Assembly (NCBI RefSeq): GCF_001989995.2
Contig: NZ_JAHGUP010000024.1
Span: 1-64,000 of the forward strand
DNA length: 64,000 bases
Direction of reading: 5' to 3'
From: Vibrio anguillarum
Lineage (GTDB): Bacteria > Pseudomonadota > Gammaproteobacteria > Enterobacterales > Vibrionaceae
The translations under genes and the position numbers were made by a program. The notes below the pieces were generated by a model. That model saw only the letters and a list, made by a program, of their open reading frames with translations. It did not search any database and was not told the DNA's origin. Below are positions 34,312-43,599 of the stretch, piece after piece. Each line of letters opens with the position of its first letter. Positions within the stretch are counted from its first letter, which is position 1.

Positions 34312-35994
34312 ATGAAAACAGCGTATTATAGCGTGTGGCTAGATGAGCACGCCAACCAACTGAACCCTGCGTTTGAGCAAATTTTCCAGACAGTGAAAGC
34401 GCATTTTTTTGCTCGCGATCCCAATCGTTGGCCTTTGTATCGTATTCACGAGATCGCCCGTTGGCTTGAAGAGCGAAAAATTGATGCGCCAACCGTGATA
34501 AATACTGCATTGCAGCAACAATTACGGCATTCAAACACCATTCCTCGACACTCGAGCCACGCCATTCACCCTTTTAACGACTTAGCGCTTTATGCCGCCA
34601 AACGTTCAAAAAACTGGGATGACCCTCGCTCAGTGGAAAATGTGATCTCGACACCTTGTGATCCGGCCATTCACGGTGCGCTACTTGCGACTATTGCCAA
34701 CCCTAACTTGGTTTATAGCGAATATGCGGGAGATGCCATTGAACTGGAAAAATTAGTCGTGCGGCAAATCGCGCATTTAGCTGGTTATGATAGTGATCAA
34801 GCGACTGGAGTATTCACACAAGGAGGTACATTTTGTAATTTGTACGGCTATCTATTAGGTATTCGAAAAGTGTTGCCAAAGTCAGCTCTGAATGGTTTGG
34901 CGGGAGAAGATTACAGGATATTCAATTCAGAAGCGGGTCACTATTCAAACATGACAAATTTGTCGTTGTTGGGGGTTGATGTTCAAGGTAAAGCGATTCG
35001 GATCAAAGTTAAAGATAACAATGAAATGGATTTGGCTGAATTAGACCAACAATTGATTTTCTGTTTTAAAAATGGCATTGCTGTTCCTAGCATAATGCTG
35101 ACATTTGGCAGTACCGATACCTTCGCAACTGATGATATTGAACAGGTTTATGCGATAAGAGAAAGAAGATGCCAAGAATATGCGATTTCGATAAAACCAC
35201 ATATTCATGTTGATGCTGCTGTTGGGTGGAGTATGTTGTTTTTTCAAGAGTATGATTTTGAACGCAACCCTTTATCGCTTAATCGTGCAACATTGACGGG
35301 TATTGAATCCTTATTGCCGAGGATTAAAAGTTTACAATTAGCGGATTCATTTACGGTCGATTTTCAAAAATGGGGTTATGTCCCTTATACTTCCAGCTTG
35401 GTGATGCTCAAAAACAAACACGATCTCGCGGTATTAAAAACAGACCCCGGTTATTACTCCTACTTTGAACATGCTCAAAGAGAAGAGAGCCATTTGCAAT
35501 CGACCATTGAATGTTCACGCAGTGCCGTGGGTGTTTTTTCTGCCTATTCAGCACTGCAACATTTAGGTATCGAAGGCTACCAAACCGTGATTGGTCATAC
35601 ATTGCAAAATGCTAATTATTTACGCTGCCAATTAGCCGCTCTACCACACTGCAAGGTGGCAGCAGTAGAAAACCAAGGGCCAAGTGTTACTTTTCGTCTC
35701 TATGATCCACAGAAAGTGACGTGTGCTGAATCGATGTTTGAGCAAGAAATGAACGTCGCACGTCAGGGCTCTATGGTTGATTCGATAGTAGAGAATACGC
35801 TCTACCATCGTCATCAGTTCTTATCTCATAAAGGCCAGCATCTCAACACCAATTGGGTCGATTCGATTGCGCGCACTCATTATGATGACACTGGACATTG
35901 CTTACATATTCCGGGAGAAAAAGCGGTTTTAATGAACCCCAATACCACCCGAAAACATATCGAACAGTTTTGCCAAAACATTGTTCGGCGCTAG
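34312..35994 (+). CDS. PLP-dependent group II decarboxylase, substrate unknown
   Basis: A 560-residue enzyme of the glutamate/aromatic amino acid decarboxylase fold. Seen: VFTQGGTFCNLYGYLLGIRK near residue 164 (PLP-phosphate region), HVDAAVGW near residue 300 with the PLP-ring Asp, and the Schiff-base lysine in TVDFQKWGYVPYTSSLVML near residue 352, the counterpart of the common DxHK motif with Gln in place of His. The N-terminal 90 residues are unusual and do not match glutamate or diaminobutyrate decarboxylases that I know. It is longer than GadB (466) and DDC (about 480). Candidate substrates are glutamate, aspartate, diaminobutyrate or an aromatic amino acid. It is monocistronic, 53 bases after a terminator. 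The stretch around 34.9-35.35 kb looks more AT-rich than the flanks. Confidence 0.8.
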   Translation: MKTAYYSVWLDEHANQLNPAFEQIFQTVKAHFFARDPNRWPLYRIHEIARWLEERKIDAPTVINTALQQQLRHSNTIPRHSSHAIHPFNDLALYAAKRSKNWDDPRSVENVISTPCDPAIHGALLATIANPNLVYSEYAGDAIELEKLVVRQIAHLAGYDSDQATGVFTQGGTFCNLYGYLLGIRKVLPKSALNGLAGEDYRIFNSEAGHYSNMTNLSLLGVDVQGKAIRIKVKDNNEMDLAELDQQLIFCFKNGIAVPSIMLTFGSTDTFATDDIEQVYAIRERRCQEYAISIKPHIHVDAAVGWSMLFFQEYDFERNPLSLNRATLTGIESLLPRIKSLQLADSFTVDFQKWGYVPYTSSLVMLKNKHDLAVLKTDPGYYSYFEHAQREESHLQSTIECSRSAVGVFSAYSALQHLGIEGYQTVIGHTLQNANYLRCQLAALPHCKVAAVENQGPSVTFRLYDPQKVTCAESMFEQEMNVARQGSMVDSIVENTLYHRHQFLSHKGQHLNTNWVDSIARTHYDDTGHCLHIPGEKAVLMNPNTTRKHIEQFCQNIVRR

Positions 35995-36152
35995 CCATGG
36001 AAAGGGTGAGCGCGAACTGAAATGAATGACTAGTCACGTCAATGTAATGTTATTTTTCACCACGGATGCGGTATGAAGAATGTATTACCATGTGCGCGTG
36101 ATATTAACCTGAATGTTACATTTTAGATAACAAGCTGTCTCAAGGAACGATA

Positions 36153-36872
36153 ATGAAAAAACAACTGTTGACCCTAGCAATTAGCGTTTGCTTTACCTAT
36201 GTGGCGCAAGCGAATGAATGGGGATATGAAGGTGAACGTGGCCCTGAACATTGGGGACATGTTTCTAAAATTTGTGAAATGGGTAAAAATCAAAGCCCAA
36301 TTGATATCAATGGCCTCGTTGAAGCTGATTTAAAATCTTTGGATATCCACTATTCAGGCGTTGTGGGTGCATTGACCAACAATGGACACACGCTGCAAGC
36401 CTCAGTTTCAGGAAAAAATACACTGGTAGTGGATGGTACAGAATTCGAACTCAAACAATTTCACTTCCATACCCCTTCTGAAAACTTGATTAAAGGACAA
36501 CAATATCCTTTAGAAGCGCATTTTGTGCATGCTGATGCAGCTGGCAATCTGGCAGTTTTGGCGGTGATGTTTGAAACGGGCGCACAGAATGAACCATTAG
36601 CTCAGCTTACTGCGGAGTTGCCTAAAGTTGGGACGAGTGTGCAGTTAGCAAAAGGGTTAGCAGTACAGTCACTGTTACCTAAGCGAGATGAGTATTACCG
36701 TTTTAATGGGTCACTCACAACGCCGCCTTGCAGTGAAGGTGTGAGATGGTTGGTGGTCAAGCAGCCGAAAAGTTTGTCACAGCAACAAAGTACAGCACTA
36801 CATAGTGTGATGGGAAATAACAATCGGCCCATACAAGCTCACAATGCTCGCTTAGTGCTAGAAAAAGAATAA
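36153..36872 (+). CDS. alpha-class carbonic anhydrase, periplasmic
   Basis: A 239-residue zinc enzyme that interconverts CO2 and bicarbonate. A signal peptide covers residues 1-20 (LAISVCFTYVAQA, cleavage before NEWGYEG). The alpha-CA signatures are complete: GKNQSPIDI near 47, the two zinc His in QFHFHTPSEN near 108, the third His in LEAHFVHAD near 128, and the C-terminal NGSLTTPPCSEGVRW near 188, including the Thr gate and the second Cys of the usual disulfide (Cys45-like in KICEMG). It has the same length as V. cholerae VchCA and is very like it along the whole chain. AAGGAACG stands before the ATG. It is a single gene; in V. cholerae the enzyme is linked to bicarbonate-dependent virulence. 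Confidence 0.96.
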   Translation: MKKQLLTLAISVCFTYVAQANEWGYEGERGPEHWGHVSKICEMGKNQSPIDINGLVEADLKSLDIHYSGVVGALTNNGHTLQASVSGKNTLVVDGTEFELKQFHFHTPSENLIKGQQYPLEAHFVHADAAGNLAVLAVMFETGAQNEPLAQLTAELPKVGTSVQLAKGLAVQSLLPKRDEYYRFNGSLTTPPCSEGVRWLVVKQPKSLSQQQSTALHSVMGNNNRPIQAHNARLVLEKE

Positions 36873-36992
36873 CAACGTTCTTTAAGCGATTTGAAGTCGC
36901 AGTCGGGCTCACAGGGTTTACTACTTCCTTTCCGCTCTGCTTCTTCAAATTTTAGGTGTAAGTGCTTAATTTAGCTAAGCTATTTTTTGTGC

Positions 36993-38708
36993 TTATCCAT
37001 TGACGGCATTTAATGTATAGCGGCTTGCACTGGCTAAAGATAGTGGTTTTGAAAACCAATAGCCTTGTAAATAAGTTGCCCCCATCTCTTTAAATTTTTG
37101 GTACATGTCGCCATTTTCAACCCCCTCAATAACAATGTCGACGCCATTGGTGTGACAAAACTGGATGAGAAAGGCTAAATATTGTTCTGATGCTGGGTTG
37201 GTCAGTGTTTTCCATACAATGCTTTTGTCTATTTTAATTTGATTGAGGGGCAAATCAAAGAAGCTATTGAGTGAGCTAAAACCAGCTCCAAAATCATCCA
37301 GCGACAGTTGAAACCCCATTTCATTTAAGGAGTGAAGCTGGTTAATCGCATTTTTATCGCCATCGAGTATGACAGTTTCCGTCAGTTCTAACACAATAGA
37401 AGAGGGCAATACAGCGGAAGCCTTAGCCATCGTTAGTATCTGTTGTGGGAAGTCACTTTTCAGAAGTTGCAGGACTGAAACATTAATATTAACCCGAATA
37501 TTGACCCCATTTTGTTTATTGTAACGGCCAATAAACTCACAGGCTTTTTTGAAGACAAAATAGCCTAAATCAACAATCAGCCCCTTTTTTTCTGCAACGG
37601 GAATAAATTCGTCCGGGAAAATCTCACCAAACTCTTTTGAGCGCCAGCGGACTAAGGCTTCAAAGCTGGATACCTGTCCTGATTGTGCATGAATAATGGG
37701 TTGGAATTTCACAGATAATGAACGTTGAGCTAATGCTTCCTTTAAGCCTCTTTCGATGAAGAAATAACGATCAACGTTCTTTTGAATTCGGCCACTGTAA
37801 ATTTCGATACGAGAATGATTTTTGGCACTGGCAAATTGGCAAGTTCGTGATGCAATATTTAACAACTCATCGGCAGATATAGCACGGTTTATCTCAGGAT
37901 AGACACCAATGCTAATATCATTACCATAGAGGTGCCCATGCTCCGTGGCGGATTTCGAATAGTGCTTCATTATTTGAGAGCAGATATGCTTGAGCTCATC
38001 GTATGAGCGTTCTCCTCTAAGTAATATGGCAAAATCGTCAGAGCGAATACGGTAAAAATCAGCAAATTCATCGGGCAGTTCACGCAGTGCACTTACGACG
38101 TGATTCAGTAAATCTTTAACAATATCTGAGCCGTATTGATTGAGATAAGACTTAATATCTTCAAGTTGGATGTAGATAAGTGAATAAGGCTCTCCAATTT
38201 TGAGTGCTTTCTCATCAATATCGAGCAGTAATTTACTTCGATTATAGAGGCCTGATGAGCTGTCAAAAAATGCAGCTTGATGAATGTAATCTTCCATCAA
38301 TTTTTGATCGGAGATATCTTTATGGCTACCCACCATAAAATGTTCACCGTTCACACTTTTTGTGACCGCATTCCCCTCTAACCAGATATATTGACCATTT
38401 GCTTTTTTGACTCGGTATTGAATCGATTCCCTTGATTCAGTGGTGCTGATATGCTTGTCGACGCGGCTGTTGAGCAGTGCACGATCCATAGGATGAACCA
38501 AACTCAGCCAATCAGCATAGGAAATAGTTTCGCTGTTTACACCAAATTGTACATAAAATGTTGGATTATAGAGCACCATGTTTCCATCGCTGCTCATATA
38601 AAACAGACCTTGACTAAAAAAATCGAGAATATGAACCAGACGCTGCTTTGCAACGGCACTGTCTAGGTCTGAAATTGAATACTCTTCCTGCGGAAATGAC
38701 ATGGTCAT
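36993..38708 (-). CDS. PAS-GGDEF-EAL protein, probable c-di-GMP phosphodiesterase
   Basis: A 571-residue cytosolic signalling protein. A PAS domain covers about residues 25-150 (GLFYMSSDGNMVLYNPTFYV; QYIWLEGNAV), a GGDEF-type domain 155-310 and an EAL domain 320-565. The GGDEF motif is degraded: RIRSDDFAI near residue 219, so no cyclase activity is expected, although GTP binding is possible. The EAL domain has SFEALVRWR near 351, ELTETVIL, DDFGAGFSS, KIDKSIV and EGVENGD, which are the metal and catalytic residues of active phosphodiesterases. Thus it most likely degrades c-di-GMP under control of the PAS sensor. AGGA lies eight bases before the ATG. It is monocistronic and convergent with the carbonic anhydrase gene. 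Confidence 0.9.
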   Translation of the reverse strand: MTMSFPQEEYSISDLDSAVAKQRLVHILDFFSQGLFYMSSDGNMVLYNPTFYVQFGVNSETISYADWLSLVHPMDRALLNSRVDKHISTTESRESIQYRVKKANGQYIWLEGNAVTKSVNGEHFMVGSHKDISDQKLMEDYIHQAAFFDSSSGLYNRSKLLLDIDEKALKIGEPYSLIYIQLEDIKSYLNQYGSDIVKDLLNHVVSALRELPDEFADFYRIRSDDFAILLRGERSYDELKHICSQIMKHYSKSATEHGHLYGNDISIGVYPEINRAISADELLNIASRTCQFASAKNHSRIEIYSGRIQKNVDRYFFIERGLKEALAQRSLSVKFQPIIHAQSGQVSSFEALVRWRSKEFGEIFPDEFIPVAEKKGLIVDLGYFVFKKACEFIGRYNKQNGVNIRVNINVSVLQLLKSDFPQQILTMAKASAVLPSSIVLELTETVILDGDKNAINQLHSLNEMGFQLSLDDFGAGFSSLNSFFDLPLNQIKIDKSIVWKTLTNPASEQYLAFLIQFCHTNGVDIVIEGVENGDMYQKFKEMGATYLQGYWFSKPLSLASASRYTLNAVNG

Positions 38709-38955
38709 GTTAATCCTAATTCAAGCGAAAGCAGCAATGGATGATAATAGTGAGTCTTGATCCAAAACATTGCTTTATGACTCATCTTTAAAGAGTACTA
38801 TAACGCTTGTACTAAGATGTCTCAATTATAAAACTATTGATTCATCAATTAGGCACAAGTTATCAGTTTATTTCACGGAAGTTGTTATTTCTGAAACGAA
38901 ATGGTGAGACTTAAATAACGTAGGATCGCATCGTGCGGTTTATTCGTTGTGGAAA
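38709..38955. other. gap between gsk terminator and PAS-EAL gene
   Basis: About 250 bases, AT-rich, presumably the promoter of the leftward PAS-GGDEF-EAL gene. I see no small gene or riboswitch in it. Confidence 0.5.
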
Positions 38956-38986
38956 GAATAAAAGCGACAAATTGTCGCTTTTATTC
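38956..38986. terminator. terminator of gsk
   Basis: GAATAAAAGCGACA, a 3-base loop, TGTCGCTTTTATTC: perfect 14-base arms, 18 bases after the gsk stop on the leftward strand, with TTTTATTC behind the G/C stem. Confidence 0.85.
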
Positions 38987-39004
38987 ATGTAGAAGTCATA
39001 CGAT

Positions 39005-40309
39005 TTAACGATCCCAATACGCTTCTTCTAGGCTATCTTCACGTTCTGGTAATGCTCGCGATAAACGAGGAGAGTGCTGTGTGAGCACTTCGTAGCTGAC
39101 ACGGTTTGCATATTTGCAGATCTGAGATAACGAAGAGTAAGTGAGATATGGCACATCATGTTTGGCAGAGTTTGGAACATTACGTTGATGATAACTATTC
39201 GCAGCCATATCGTGCAATAAAGCCGATAGCGCTCCGTCTCCCGCTCCGTTAGTGTTTTTGATTTCCAATGGGCCACCCAAGTAAGGGCCAATGTGTGAAT
39301 ACACTTTTATTGGGTTGAGACAGTCTTGTTTTCGCATCGCACGGCTAAATTCGTACTTGTTAAATTCAGCAATATTACCCGGTAGGAGAGGCAGTTCAGT
39401 TTCGCGCTTTGCACTTTCATCAGTGTAGCTAGCCATATAAAGACCCACGGGCCCCGCGGTGCAGAGGATTAAATCTACCCATTCGAGTGCTTTGTTAGCC
39501 GCAAGCAGTGGATCTTTCTCACCAGTTAACGCTTCACCTTCTTCTTCATTCATGGCGACGACTGTGATGTTTTCTTTGATGTAGTCTTGCCACCACTTCG
39601 CATTACCTTCAATTACATACTTAGTGCCTAGGGTTAACACCACTGGAATGTGCTTGGATTTAGCGATCTCAATAGCGCGTTTGACCGCAAGTGGCATTGG
39701 ATCTTCGGGCTTTCCACGCATTAAGTAAGAAGAAACAACTAAAGCGGAAGCTTTTTCAAAAACCTCTTCAGGAACACTATCGGGGCGAAGTTTATTCATA
39801 TGCCCTTCATTAATGGCGAAGGTGCGCTCTCCATCATCAGAAATTAGGGTGTAGCAACGCCCGATAGGACCATCGACAGTTTGAAGATGGTTTAGGTTCA
39901 TGCGCGATGAGGTTCTACACAAATAACGATAGCTGTATGAGCCGACTTCAATATTTTTGGACATCACGCCGAGCAAAACAGATTTGCTATCGGCCAACAC
40001 AGAGTAGTTGTGCAGTGTGTTGCCAATCGTATCTCCCGGGTATTGGTGAGTAATTAAACCTCGTTCGACTAACTCTTCATAGAGCGCATCGGCTTTGCTC
40101 TCTTCGAGCACCAGTGAGTGACCTTTACTCAATTGATGTTTCTCTAAGAACTCATTGTCTACACGGGCTTCAATATCAACAATGGTTTGCCCAACACCGA
40201 CCACTGTTGGGCGGTGGAGCATAGCCGTTTGTTGAATTTGATTGACGAGAGGGTCACGAGCATGAGTCGGAAAATAGTGCTTAGATTTACGCTGTCCAGG
40301 AAACTTCAT
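39005..40309 (-). CDS. gsk: inosine/guanosine kinase
   Basis: A 434-residue PfkB-family kinase that phosphorylates inosine and guanosine in purine salvage. The length is the same as E. coli Gsk and the sequence follows it closely: MKFPGQRKSKHYFPTHARDP at the start, IDVEIEARV-like IVDIEARVD, GDTIGNTLHNYSVLAD, DGPIGRCYTLISDDGERTFA and the C-terminal PERED-SLEEAYWDR. The catalytic GAGDG anion hole lies in NTNGAGDGALSALLHD near residue 352, with the base Asp. It is transcribed leftward after creA with a 113-base gap that holds two palindromic elements, so it likely has its own promoter. Confidence 0.96.
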   Translation of the reverse strand: MKFPGQRKSKHYFPTHARDPLVNQIQQTAMLHRPTVVGVGQTIVDIEARVDNEFLEKHQLSKGHSLVLEESKADALYEELVERGLITHQYPGDTIGNTLHNYSVLADSKSVLLGVMSKNIEVGSYSYRYLCRTSSRMNLNHLQTVDGPIGRCYTLISDDGERTFAINEGHMNKLRPDSVPEEVFEKASALVVSSYLMRGKPEDPMPLAVKRAIEIAKSKHIPVVLTLGTKYVIEGNAKWWQDYIKENITVVAMNEEEGEALTGEKDPLLAANKALEWVDLILCTAGPVGLYMASYTDESAKRETELPLLPGNIAEFNKYEFSRAMRKQDCLNPIKVYSHIGPYLGGPLEIKNTNGAGDGALSALLHDMAANSYHQRNVPNSAKHDVPYLTYSSLSQICKYANRVSYEVLTQHSPRLSRALPEREDSLEEAYWDR

Positions 40310-40335
40310 GTTGAAAAATGAGAATTGAAAATTTC

Positions 40336-40370
40336 CCGTATCATATCACGGATGTGAAAGGTTCCTTTCA
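40336..40370 (-). promoter_or_regulatory. two palindromic elements upstream of gsk
   Basis: CCGTATCATATCACGG at 40336-40351 (near-palindrome) and TGAAAGGTTCCTTTCA at 40355-40370 (perfect 7-base arms, 2-base centre), 27 to 61 bases before the gsk ATG. They may be an operator. Neither matches the PurR consensus. Confidence 0.35.
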
Positions 40371-40422
40371 TTTTTATTACATAAAAAAGTGAGCTAAATC
40401 CAGATCACCGAGGCGTTAGCGG

Positions 40423-40899
40423 CTATTTAGTGAGCGTTATGTCCGTACTATAAGCCTTAGTCCCCCAAAGCGGTACGGTCGATAGGCTGTGCTTGAAGCT
40501 ACCATCTGTTTCTTTGGTAGTATAAGACAAGTAGATCAGGGTTTGATTTTCTGCATCGTAGATACGTCTGACTTTCATTGACTTGAAGAAAATGCTTTTT
40601 GACTTCTTAAACACGATTTCGCCTGATTTGCTCTTATCAATTTTCGCAATCATCTCTGGCGTAATGTCACCAGTCTGACGACACGAGATTGAGCTATCAC
40701 TTGGATCAGAAAGACTCAAATTAGCCTCAATTGAAGCAATATGGCACGTAACACCAGTCACAATATCATCACTTAGATTTTCGATTTTTACGTCTTTAAG
40801 CGTGAAAAATCCGAGCGATACATCGCCAACTTCATTGCTATCGCAGCCAACTAAACCAAAGCTAAGTATGAATGCGGTGGTGATGAGTTTCTTGTTCAT
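40423..40899 (-). CDS. creA: CreA family lipoprotein
   Basis: A 158-residue protein of the CreA family (DUF, periplasmic in E. coli). The start gives a lipoprotein signal, FILSFGLVGC with lipobox LVGC and Cys at residue 19, so unlike E. coli CreA it should be membrane-anchored in the periplasm. Family features follow: VTGVTCHIASIEA, SISCRQTGDI with a second Cys (probable disulfide), EIVFKKSKSIFFKSMKVRRI and YDAENQTLIYLSYTTK, matching E. coli CreA along its length. Function is unknown in all bacteria. ATG at 40899 was chosen to place the signal peptide at the start; an ATG 21 bases earlier (MDKWIID) is possible. It is followed by gsk on the same strand. Confidence 0.85.
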   Translation of the reverse strand: MNKKLITTAFILSFGLVGCDSNEVGDVSLGFFTLKDVKIENLSDDIVTGVTCHIASIEANLSLSDPSDSSISCRQTGDITPEMIAKIDKSKSGEIVFKKSKSIFFKSMKVRRIYDAENQTLIYLSYTTKETDGSFKHSLSTVPLWGTKAYSTDITLTK

Positions 40900-41087
40900 G
40901 TCTATAATCCATTTATCCATCTTTCTGCACATGATAGCAGCATCAAAGGAGAATGATATAGGCTGTTATGTTGATGTTTTGGCCAGCATATCTGCAGTTT
41001 AGATGAGGATAATGTGAGTAATGGCTTGTCGCATATCGATCTGGTCAGTATCCTGCTTGCAACAATGAGAAGAAGAAGTAAATAACA

Positions 41088-41597
41088 ATGATTAACCAAC
41101 CTGACGTTGCCGCCATTAAAAACCAATGGCTATTTGACCAAGTGAATGTCGAATTTCCAACAGAAGAGAGCTTACAAGGTCGAGATCTCTACCAAAAAGC
41201 GGTTGTTCAACGCAGTTCTCGCCCTTTTATTGAGCTCACTGAGGAGCCTAACCTATCGTTGCTTGAAGAGGTTTATTTGGTTGATTTTCATCGGATGACA
41301 ATATGGTTTGCTCTGTTGCAAGCAAGCTTATGGAGCGATAAAAACGATCAATCAAAAGTTATCGAATTCTTTACCCAAATCATTTATTCAGCACCTTGCG
41401 AGCTTTACTTAGGTTTTCAAAACGGGGAGCCTGTGGCTGCTGGTATCGTCACCTCCACTTCACATGAGATACTCATCTCTGACATCGTTACTCTGGATAA
41501 AAATGCATTTGGAGGTGAAGATGTATTCACGCGGTTGTTGCTCGCAAAATGGCGTGCTAATCATGAGTGCAATGGTAATGTTTTTATAGAACAGTAG
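41088..41597 (+). CDS. conserved protein of unknown function, GNAT-like
   Basis: A 169-residue cytosolic protein without signal peptide. The central part (SAPCELYLGFQNGEPVAAGI followed by VTSTSHEILISDIV) has the strand-turn-strand feel of a GNAT acetyltransferase, but the acetyl-CoA loop (R/Q-x-x-G-x-G/A) is not evident; GGEDVFTRLLLAKWRA is the nearest candidate. The N-terminal half is helical and has YLVDFHRMTIWFALLQASLW. I do not recognise a named family. ATG at 41088 follows an AAGAAGAAG leader, nine bases upstream. The HD-GYP sensor begins 70 bases later on the same strand, though GGTACTATAGC between them could be a separate promoter. A role in signalling is possible only by position. Confidence 0.6.
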   Translation: MINQPDVAAIKNQWLFDQVNVEFPTEESLQGRDLYQKAVVQRSSRPFIELTEEPNLSLLEEVYLVDFHRMTIWFALLQASLWSDKNDQSKVIEFFTQIIYSAPCELYLGFQNGEPVAAGIVTSTSHEILISDIVTLDKNAFGGEDVFTRLLLAKWRANHECNGNVFIEQ

Positions 41598-41667
41598 ATT
41601 GTCCTGATGAAATTGGTACTATAGCGCCTGGTTTGGTATTAATTTTAGCCTGCACGGAGAGCTATGT

Positions 41668-43458
41668 ATGAATAAACAGCAAATAACATATTGGCTTAGT
41701 TGGACTGCTATGGTCTGTTATGCGCTGTTTTTGTCGTTTCCTGCTAAGTCAACTCGCTGGGAGCCTAAAAATATTCTTGTGCTGCATTCATACGAATCAT
41801 CTTATCAATGGACATATGAATTTCAAAAGGGCATTGATGCTGTAGTTAAGAGCAGCAAAACACCGATTAAGCTCTCCATTGAATATCTTGATACAAAAAG
41901 AATTTATAGCCAAGAGTATCTTGAGGAGGCCAAAAAATACCTCCACGTTAAATATCGTGATTATCCATTCGATGCGGTTATTATTACCGATGACAATGCG
42001 TTAAAGTTCACTAAAGGGCTCTCAAGCCTATTTAAACCAGATACGCCTATGGTTGCGGTTGGCATCAACGACAAAAGTGCCACACTCGATGACATGACTA
42101 AGTACAATAAAATTATTTATGAATCTGAAGCTATTATAGAAAACTTCTATTTAATCAAATCATTACGTCCAAAACTCAAGAGAATCTATTATTTATCAGA
42201 TCAAAGCCATACTTCGCAATTGATCCGAAAAAAAGTCGATGAAGTGCTGGCTACGGATCTTTTAAAAGGTATCGAGTTTATCGATATTAACTCCATCACT
42301 TTGGCTGAAGCAGAAAAGGTGCTATTCCAGATCTCCCCTGATGATGCGGTACTGCTATCGCACTTTAATACAGAGATAAATCAAGGTGTTTACCATACTT
42401 ATCAAGAGATTTCCTACCGCCTAGCACAAGCTAGCGCTGCCCCCATTTTTGTACTGTGGGAGTTTTATATTCGTGATGGTATCGTTGGAGGGCATGTTAA
42501 TCGTTCTGAGCAACTGGGAAAAGATATCTTGATGGCGTTAAACCAATTTGTATCATTAGATTTGGCCTCCGCAGTTGACATGCAAATCAGTAGTGCAAGA
42601 GCGGTTTTTGATTACCAAGCCATGCAGCGACATCAGATTGACATGAAAGCCTTGCCACAGGATGTGTTGGTTCTTAATCGTCCTCTCTCTTATTTTGAAC
42701 AGCATTGGAAAGTGTTACTCGCGGCTAGCTTTATTATTCTCTGTTTACTGGTTGTGATTGTTATGCAAGGGGTGACCCTCAGACAAAAAAGAGAGCTTGG
42801 CGTCAAAAACCGTAAAATAGTGGTATTGCAAGAGCGTACATTAGCCGTACAGCGGGAAATGATTCATTTACTCGGAGAAGCAATAGAAACGCGCTCTGGT
42901 GAAACGGGTAATCATGTTAAGCGGGTAGCAAGGCTCTCTGCGCTGCTGGCTCGTTTGTGCGGGTTAACGCAGCGCGAGGTAGAAATGATCGAGATCATCA
43001 GCCCAATGCACGATGTGGGAAAAATTGCGATTCCAGAGTCGATTTTGGATAAGCCTGGAAAATTAACACCAGATGAGTGGGAAATTATGCAGACTCACAC
43101 TACTGCTGGTTATAACATCCTCAATACAAGCGAAGGTGATATAACTAAATTAGCTGCGATTGTCGCGCATGAACACCATGAGCGTTGGGATGGTAAAGGT
43201 TATCCTAATCAGAAAAAAGGCACAGACATTCATATATTTGCTCGCATTACTGCGATAGCGGATGTGTTCGATGTTTTGCTAAGTGAGCGTTGTTATAAAG
43301 AAGCATGGCCGCTTGAGAATGTAGTAAGTTTATTTGAACGTGAAGGCGGTTTTCAGTTTGACCCTACTTTAGTCAATTTATTGCTTAATCATTTGGATGA
43401 TTTTATCCAAATCCGTAATTTGTATCCCGATACGACAAGCTATTACCGAGCCGGCTAA
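41668..43458 (+). CDS. membrane HD-GYP cyclic-dinucleotide phosphodiesterase with periplasmic sensor
   Basis: A 596-residue protein. A signal-anchor helix (residues 8-24) leads into a periplasmic domain of the ABC_sub_bind type (KNILVLHSYESSYQWTYEFQ; YDAVIITDDNALKFTKGL-like stretch), then a membrane helix near residues 350-370, a short coiled coil and an HD-GYP domain. The HD pair is in SPMHDVGKIAIPESIL near residue 450, KLTPDEW and THTTAGYNIL follow, and the GYP part is HHERWDGKGYP near residue 505. All metal and GYP residues are intact, so it should hydrolyse c-di-GMP; some Vibrio HD-GYP enzymes instead degrade 3'3'-cGAMP, so specificity is open. The ligand of the periplasmic domain is unknown. 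GGAGAG precedes the ATG. Confidence 0.92.
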   Translation: MNKQQITYWLSWTAMVCYALFLSFPAKSTRWEPKNILVLHSYESSYQWTYEFQKGIDAVVKSSKTPIKLSIEYLDTKRIYSQEYLEEAKKYLHVKYRDYPFDAVIITDDNALKFTKGLSSLFKPDTPMVAVGINDKSATLDDMTKYNKIIYESEAIIENFYLIKSLRPKLKRIYYLSDQSHTSQLIRKKVDEVLATDLLKGIEFIDINSITLAEAEKVLFQISPDDAVLLSHFNTEINQGVYHTYQEISYRLAQASAAPIFVLWEFYIRDGIVGGHVNRSEQLGKDILMALNQFVSLDLASAVDMQISSARAVFDYQAMQRHQIDMKALPQDVLVLNRPLSYFEQHWKVLLAASFIILCLLVVIVMQGVTLRQKRELGVKNRKIVVLQERTLAVQREMIHLLGEAIETRSGETGNHVKRVARLSALLARLCGLTQREVEMIEIISPMHDVGKIAIPESILDKPGKLTPDEWEIMQTHTTAGYNILNTSEGDITKLAAIVAHEHHERWDGKGYPNQKKGTDIHIFARITAIADVFDVLLSERCYKEAWPLENVVSLFEREGGFQFDPTLVNLLLNHLDDFIQIRNLYPDTTSYYRAG

Positions 43459-43599
43459 ATACCGCCCCATTGAGTATCAAAGAGTGATGTGGCTATAAGT
43501 TATGCATATCAACTCTTATCTTCGTTTCATTCTGTTAACTCAATCATTTTATACATTCACCTAGCGGTTAAAATTAAGCATTGGATGAAGGAAGTGTTT

